Source of the DNA: Posidonia oceanica
Taxonomy: Eukaryota > Streptophyta > Magnoliopsida > Alismatales > Posidoniaceae
DNA: 64,000 nucleotides
Assembly (NCBI GenBank): GCA_037176725.1
Contig: JAZBRS010000026.1
Location: 62,226,501-62,290,500, forward strand
Direction: 5' to 3'
Shown here: positions 58,443 through 64,000 of the stretch, one piece after another
How positions within the stretch are numbered: the first letter of the stretch is position 1
How the letters are laid out: the number at the start of each line of letters is the position of its first letter
Program-made: the position numbers and the translations under genes
Notes under the pieces: generated by a model
Databases searched by the model: none
What the model was told of the DNA's origin: nothing
Seen by the model: the letters and a program-made list of their open reading frames with translations, nothing else

Positions 58443-59601
58443 TTATGCAAAGTCATTTTCTAAAACATCAATTCTACCTTTCATGATATTCAATTCATAT
58501 TTCAAATTATCATTTTCTATTTCAAAAGCTTTATTCTTATTTCTCAAATCATTATTTTCATTTGAAATCAACTCCTTTTCATAAGATATATCCATAAAGC
58601 TCTTGTTTACACTTTTGTATTTACCTTTCAAAGATTTATATTTCAAATAAACCTCATTAAAAGCATCAAGCAATTCATCCATTGAAAAATCTTCAATATA
58701 GTCTAAAGATAATACCTCACTAGATGTAGCCATAAAACATGAGTGAGCAACCTCATCATCTTCATCGGAGGAATCGCTATCGTCCCATGTAGCTTGAAGA
58801 GCTTTCTTCTTCTTGGTTTTTTTTTTTGGTCCTTTTTTTGAATTCTTTCTTTCTTTAAGAATGACTTGAACTTGTTAGTAATAAAAGCAAAATCTTCCTC
58901 ACCCGAATCATCCGACTCGTTTGAGACATTAAGTGCAATACTCTTCTTTTCTGGAACTTTTTCTATTTGTTTCTCAATCATTTGTACTTCATATAGGAAG
59001 TGAGATTTCCTATCAGTTCTTCTAGTGAATAATTTGAGAGGTCTTTTGTCTTTTCAATGGCAGTAGTCTTTTTCTCCCATTCTGGAGTTAAAGACCGGAG
59101 AATTTTTCTAACTAAATCACATTAGGAAAAACTTTTCCCAAGAGATTGCAAGTTATTTGTAATTTTAGAAAATCTAGTAAACATATTTCCAATAGATTCA
59201 TTGGGTTGCATTTTGAACATTTCATACTTTTGAACAAGCATATTAATTTTTATTTCTTTTACTTAGCTTGTTCCCTCATGAGTTACTTCTAAAATATGCC
59301 ATACTTCATAAAAAGTAATACAAATAGAAATTGGATTGAATTCATATTGACTAATAGCACAAAATAATGTGTTCATTCCCTTAGCATCTAAAGTAGCTAA
59401 TTTTATTTCATTTGCATTCCATTTCTTATAATCCTTTTTACTAGATATATATTCATTTATAATGATATCCCATAAATCAAAATCAGTGAATTTAAGATAT
59501 ACTTGCATTCTACATTTCCAATAATTATAATTTGAGCCATCAAAAAATGTTGGTTTATGAATACTTTGTCCCTCTACAAATTTAGAGTTAAAAGAAGCCA
59601 T
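58443..59601 (-). pseudogene. Gag of the SIRE-like copia element, frame-broken
   Basis: The ATG at 59601 begins MASFNSKFVEGQSIHKP, then the UBN2-type gag core FFDGSNYNYWKCRMQVYLKF and a segment to about 59263. After breaks, an acidic/basic region (58703-58981: NESDDSGEEDFAFITNKFKSF, Lys-rich) and a Glu/Asn/Lys-rich coiled coil (58443-58733) follow. A zinc knuckle is not visible. Confidence 0.8.
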
Positions 59602-60308
59602 ATAATGTAGAAGATGTTTAAATCTTATAGTCTAAAAAAACCAAGCTCTAATACCAATTGTTGGGATTTTAGGCTTCACTAGAGGGAGAGTGAATAGTGA
59701 TTTAAAGGATAAGTGTGGATTTTAACTTCTCTTTAACTATTTTAAGCAAATTAGCAAGTAAATGAAATATAAAGATAAGGATTTGAATGTTAAAACTAAA
59801 ACATGCGTAGAAGGAGATGAGAGGCAATGAGATTACTCAAATAATTTATAGTGGTTCAGCCTCTCCAGCTTAGTTCACTCCTCGAGAAAATCCCTCAAGA
59901 GTTACCTTAATCTTGATCTTGTTCTAGGCCAAGATCCCGCCGTACACCCTTGACGAATCCATGCCAAGCCCTGCAAAAACAGCGGTAATCCTTCTCACTC
60001 CTGGAGAAGAACTCACACAAGAAAGTAGAAGATTACAACTCTTTTTTCTATATCTCCTAAATCTTTTTTAGCTAGGTGAAAAAGGATGCTCTCTAGCTTG
60101 GGAAATATCTCTCAAAGATGTGAGTGGAATGCTCAAAGGAAATGATGAGAATTTAGCTCAACTAAGTGTATATGATGTACAATATACTTGTCTAATCTCT
60201 GGTATGAAATATGAGTATAGTGGTGTGTCCTATATATAGGCATATACTAATTTAGACACATGTAAAATGAGCTCACAATTCTCTCAAACATTCACAAACA
60301 GCTACTGA

Positions 60309-60456
60309 TTCGGTATGCCGAAATTAATCGGTCGACTGAAATTCACAATGGTCGGATACTTCGGTATACCGAATTTTTCGGTGTGTCGAACGTATACTTA
60401 GTTGTGAAAACAGATAGCCCATATTTCGATATACTGAAGTATTTCGGTATGCCGAA
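60309..60456. repeat. Palindromic 14-mers TTCGGTATRCCGAA in the copia 5' LTR
   Basis: Five near-copies at 60309, 60360, 60377, 60425 and 60443; the last four form two pairs spaced 17-18 nt. They are less decayed than the copies at 55977-56174. Confidence 0.82.
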
Positions 60457-60471
60457 GCAGGTCATTGCTGT

Positions 60472-63078
60472 TGTAATGACCCGAGTCGCTACCAACACGT
60501 TCCAAAAAGCCCAACAAATTTAAACTTAATTAATTACAGTAATTAAAATAAGTTAAGGGCTAACAACAAAAATATGTGCCAGGAACTTGCAGTGGACAGC
60601 TACGTGACTCCAATTATATGCACTATAACTCCAAACCAGCTAACCATCTGCACCTGCAACTAAAACACGATAAAACACACGTGAGTGACTAGAAAATTGT
60701 CACCCAACACACACCCCGCAAAACTACGAGAAAACTGGCTAAAAACCACGATACGGCGTAAAACCGGTTAGAACCCCAAATCCGGGCCCACACAAGCATT
60801 TTATATAATAATAAAGTAACTCCTCCAAAGCCCCAAAAGCTAAACCGGGGAACAGAAGCAAAACAAAGCTCTTTAATTCAAAGTGGGCCCACCGACCCAA
60901 AACCACTCAAAGCGGGGCCCACTGGCCCAAAACCACTAAAGGTGGGGCCCACTTGCTCAAAACCACTCAGAAGCACAAAGCCACAAAATAGGAAAGCTCG
61001 AGGCCCACTACGGCCCAAACAAAACAAGCGTGGCCCAACACGGGCACAAAAGAAAACCAACTAGTCATGTTGCCTAGCGCCCCAGCAACCGACCTGGTCT
61101 CAAACAGTAGCCAACGACTCACCCGCCCTGTGAGGGAGCGTGCCGGTCACGGTATCTCACACCAGAGATGCCTCAAAAGTAATCGCCAACTGGGAAAGTG
61201 GTTCCCACTCGGGACAAACCACAGCGCACGCAACATATCGGCGTCCACAAGCTCAGTGCTCCGAATCACTAGAGGCTCCTCACCCCTAGGCTCAGCCAGC
61301 ACCCAAACAAGAAGGCGAGTCCTGGTGCCCGTAGCGGCTAGGGTATCACGCCAAGCTATGCAGGAGTATCATACCTCCCGAGTTCGTTGCCACGATACCA
61401 TTAGGTACAGACGGCACTCTGACCTCCGAACCTCAGTCCACGTGAAGTGTGTGACACACCAAGAACGTCGTCGCGCCCCCGGGTCCAAACCACACGACTC
61501 CCAAGCTTCGGCAATGGAAAAATCTCGACAAATCATTTGCAAAACACCTATGATTTTACTCAAAAATCTCTTTGGAAATATTTTCCTAAATTACCAAAAA
61601 CCACATCTAACAACTCTAAATAAGCCACCAACAATAGCGTATAATATACTGAAACAACCAGAATTCAATAAGGAACATAACCAAATAGAAATCATGCCAT
61701 TCCGATATCCATAGTTCACAGAAAACACAAAACACCACAGCTCTGATTCGGAATGCTGGCCAGAAATGACGCGCCGTTTCAGGGACTGACAGAAAACACC
61801 TCTTTTGCCTTTAAAGCCAAAACTCCCTGCGCAAGCTACCAAAAATAGCATATAATATACCAAAACGACCGGAGCTCAATAAGGAACACAACCAAATAAG
61901 AATCATTCCATTCTGAGGTCCATAGCTCATGAAAAATATAAAACACCACAGCCCTGATTCGGAACGCCGGCCAAAAACAGCGCTTCGGATCAAGGGCTGC
62001 CAGAAAAAATACCCCTTGGCATTTAAAACCAAAAATCCCTACACAAGCCACCAAAAATAGCATATAATATATCGAAATGATTGGAATTGAATAAAGAATG
62101 CATCCAAACCATATACATGCCAATCCAAGATCCATAGCTCACAGAAAATATGAAAAACCACAGCATATGCATATAAACCACATAGGCTAAAATAATTCGC
62201 CTAAAGAAATACAAATAAATCTCCAAAAATTACCAAATCTCTACCATAGCATATAATCATGGCAAGGAATATAATCAAACCATTTCATAGCCCATGGCTC
62301 ACAGAAAACATAAAAACGACATTATAAGCTATAAGCCAACTCTAGCCGATAAATTCGACTAAAAATCATATAAATTATCAAAAATTACCAAATCACTTCC
62401 ATGACATTCAATACATGCCAAGGAACACATGCATATCAATTTCAAGCAATTTAGAGGGAGAGGGCGAGATATGTACCTAGTTGGGGTGCCCACGGCCAAC
62501 TCCGACAATCTTGTGCAACTCCGGCGATCTACGGCCGCACTAAGCTCCACGTGCCGCCCACGAGCTCGCCCCGCCGTCAGGAGGAAGTCCGGAGCTTGCC
62601 GTGCCACCGCCACCAAACCCATCACAGAAAAAGGAAAAAGAGAGGGAAGAGGTGGAGGAGAGGGAAAAGAGGAGGAGGATGGGTGAGGGGGAGAGATAGG
62701 GAAGGAAGGGGGAGATGGTTGCCGTGAGAGGAGGGGGGGAGTTGTAGGGGAGGGAGGAGTGGAGGAGAAAGGGGGAAGGGGGAAGGAGGAGGGGAAAATA
62801 AATGAATAGTGGAATGGGGGAGGAGGAAAACGTGTGGAGGGGAGGGGGAGAGAGAGAGGGAGAGAAAAAGAGAGAGAAAGAGAGGAGAAAAGCAGAAAAC
62901 ACGGACCAAACCACCACTTGGTCCCACCAACCACCACAAGTGGGGCCCACAACAAACCACAAGTGGAGCCCACAAGCAAATCACAAGTGGGACCCATGAG
63001 GTTAAATAACACCCGTCCACAAATACAGGAATTAATTAAATTGTGTAATTACAAGGGAATGAATTCCCAGGTGTTACA
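60472..63078 (-). repeat. 3' LTR of the gypsy element
   Basis: On the minus strand it begins TGTAACACCTGGG and ends CGACTCGGGTCATTACA. Its middle (61800-62340) contains three diverged copies of a ~230-bp unit (with ACCAAAAATAGCATATAATA), a tandem repeat inside the LTR. Confidence 0.83.
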
Positions 63079-63112
63079 GCATAAACACCTAAAAAAGATT
63101 TTGCCCTCGAAA

Positions 63113-64000
63113 TCATTGGTAGGCGAAAAGGTACGGGTATCGAGGAAGGATGTCATCCTCGCGCTCCCAAGTGGCCTGCTCATGCTGGGGCACGTATAGG
63201 CACTGATCAAATCTCAACTCCCTACATATGCCAAAAGAGAACTCAGGTGCATCCCCAACTTCCATCTTTTCCACAGTAGCCTGAATGAAAGGGTCCATCT
63301 GCTGACAGGCAAAGATGAACTGCAACAACTTGGGGCGAATAGATCAGCTTGCCATGTAAGCACCACTCGCTCCTCGATGCAGTCTCTTGAGTCCACAGTC
63401 AACCAAATCCTTTAACATGGTCCATTCCTTGACCATCAGGCTCGCCATGACGTGCGTACGCCGACTCAGAGCATCGGCGACCACGTTGGCCTTCCTAGGG
63501 TGGTAAGACAAGCTAAAGTCATAGTCCTTGAGGTATTCCATCCATCTCCTTTGCCACATGTTGAGGTCCTTCTGAGTAAATATATACTTCAGACTCTTGT
63601 GATCAGTGTAGACCTCGAACTGTTCCCCATACAGATAGTGTCGCCACAGCTTGAGCGCGAACACCACGACAGCCATCTCTAGATCATGGGTAGGGTAGTT
63701 CTTCTCGTGGTCCTTCAGCTGACGAGTGGCATATGCCACCACATTGCCATGCTGCATCAGAACACTGCCCAACCTGATACCACTAGCATCACTGTACACA
63801 GTGAAGCCTCCACTACTAGAAGGTAAAGTTAGAACAGGGTAGAAGTCAGACGAGCCTTCAACTCGTTGAAACTCGCTTCACAGTCATGGTCCCAGATGAA
63901 TGGAATTCCCTATCTAGTCAGAGCTGTCAGGGATGATGCGATGGAAGAGAAATCCCTGATGAACCTCCGGTAGTAACTTGCCAATCGTAGGAAACCTTTA
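63113..64000 (-). pseudogene. Gypsy pol: RT end and RNase H joined to the pol C-terminus, integrase deleted
   Basis: Minus-strand order from 64000: the RT connection (SYYRRFIRDFSSIASSLTALTR, with stops where Lys and Leu are usual), RNase H at 63344-63799 ([38 protein letters not shown]), a Leu/Met-rich linker to about 63210, then directly CLYVPQHEQATWEREDDILP and the stop. The whole integrase core is missing. The element is therefore not autonomous. Confidence 0.87.

Larger units (their letters stand above)
49309..60471 (-). mobile_element. Gag-only Ty1/copia element (SIRE-like), minus strand, each LTR invaded, continues past the window
   Basis: Minus-strand 3' LTR at 49309-56505, interrupted by 49888-55909; the net LTR length is 1175 bp. 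Internal region 56506-59658. The 5' LTR starts at 59659 and runs to 60471, where a gypsy element interrupts it; its remainder must lie beyond 64000. A primer site TTGGTATTAGAGC and a purine tract AAAAAGGGAGAAAT border the internal region. The two LTRs are near-identical over about 800 bp. Only gag is present; protease, integrase, RT and RNase H are absent, so it depends on another element for movement. Confidence 0.87.
60472..64000 (-). mobile_element. Ty3/gypsy chromovirus (Del/Tekay-like), minus strand, truncated by the window
   Basis: Inserted into the copia 5' LTR directly after GCTGT at 60467-60471; the sister LTR reads straight through this point at 56123. The 3' LTR spans 60472-63078 (2607 bp). 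Pol follows from 63113 to beyond 64000. A purine-rich microsatellite-like tract (GGAGGA/GAGAGA) fills 62630-62890 within the LTR. The 5' LTR is off-window. Confidence 0.87.

Noticed and set aside
62359..63020. Minus-strand frame of ~217 codons rich in Ser/Pro
   Set aside because: It arises from the GGAGGA/GAGAGA tract in the gypsy LTR and lacks any conserved motif.

Overview
This window is nuclear DNA of a flowering plant. The evidence is spliced genes with GT-AG (and one GC-AG) introns, plant-type genes (IRK-interacting protein, JMJ30/JMJD5-type demethylase), plant Ty1/copia and Ty3/gypsy LTR retroelements with initiator-Met-tRNA-like primer sites, and hAT-type MITEs. The large intron and deep transposon nesting suggest a medium-to-large genome. 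I cannot fix the order or species.

Layout. Left end (1-9590): the last coding exon of an IRK-interacting-protein gene (+, 626-2149, first exon not seen), then a complete five-exon alpha/beta-hydrolase (ABHD18-type) gene (+, 5403-8544), whose first intron has a GC donor. Middle (9591-30413): one minus-strand gene, a JMJ30/JMJD5-like JmjC oxygenase of six exons and 399 codons. Its last intron is about 16.6 kb because it holds three Ty1/copia elements (10903-15862 +, 16214-20853 -, 21009-26179 -), the third carrying a 720-bp insertion with 8-bp target duplications. The hydrolase and the demethylase converge tail to tail. Immediately upstream of the demethylase start lies a 716-bp element with ~110-bp inverted ends that carries a foreign gene fragment.

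Right half (31466-64000): no intact gene recognised. In order: a solo LTR (32064-33244); AT-rich DNA; a very long minus-strand gypsy LTR with a pol stub (34957-39910); an LTR-like stretch carrying a textbook hAT MITE (41141-42069) and a 160-bp tandem duplication; then a decayed multi-exon gene of the Ulp1-like (C48) peptidase class associated with plant transposons (43530-49257). That gene is split by a 2.7-kb solo LTR (45035-47740) and cut off by a gag-only copia element (from 49309). Each LTR of the copia element is itself hit: the left one by a ~3.1-kb solo LTR (49888-55904), which holds another 2.9-kb solo LTR (50637-53547); the right one by a minus-strand chromovirus-type gypsy element (from 60472) that runs off the window.

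The most unusual signal is in the LTRs. Several unrelated LTRs carry many short palindromic words in paired arrangement. The word is homogeneous within an element, differs between elements, and keeps its self-complementarity (TTCGG/CCGAA in one family, AACGG/CCGTT in another; GCGTC/GACGC arms in the 49888 element, GCGTT/AACGC arms at 36.5 kb). This looks like a structured, covarying module array and is the best candidate here for something undescribed.
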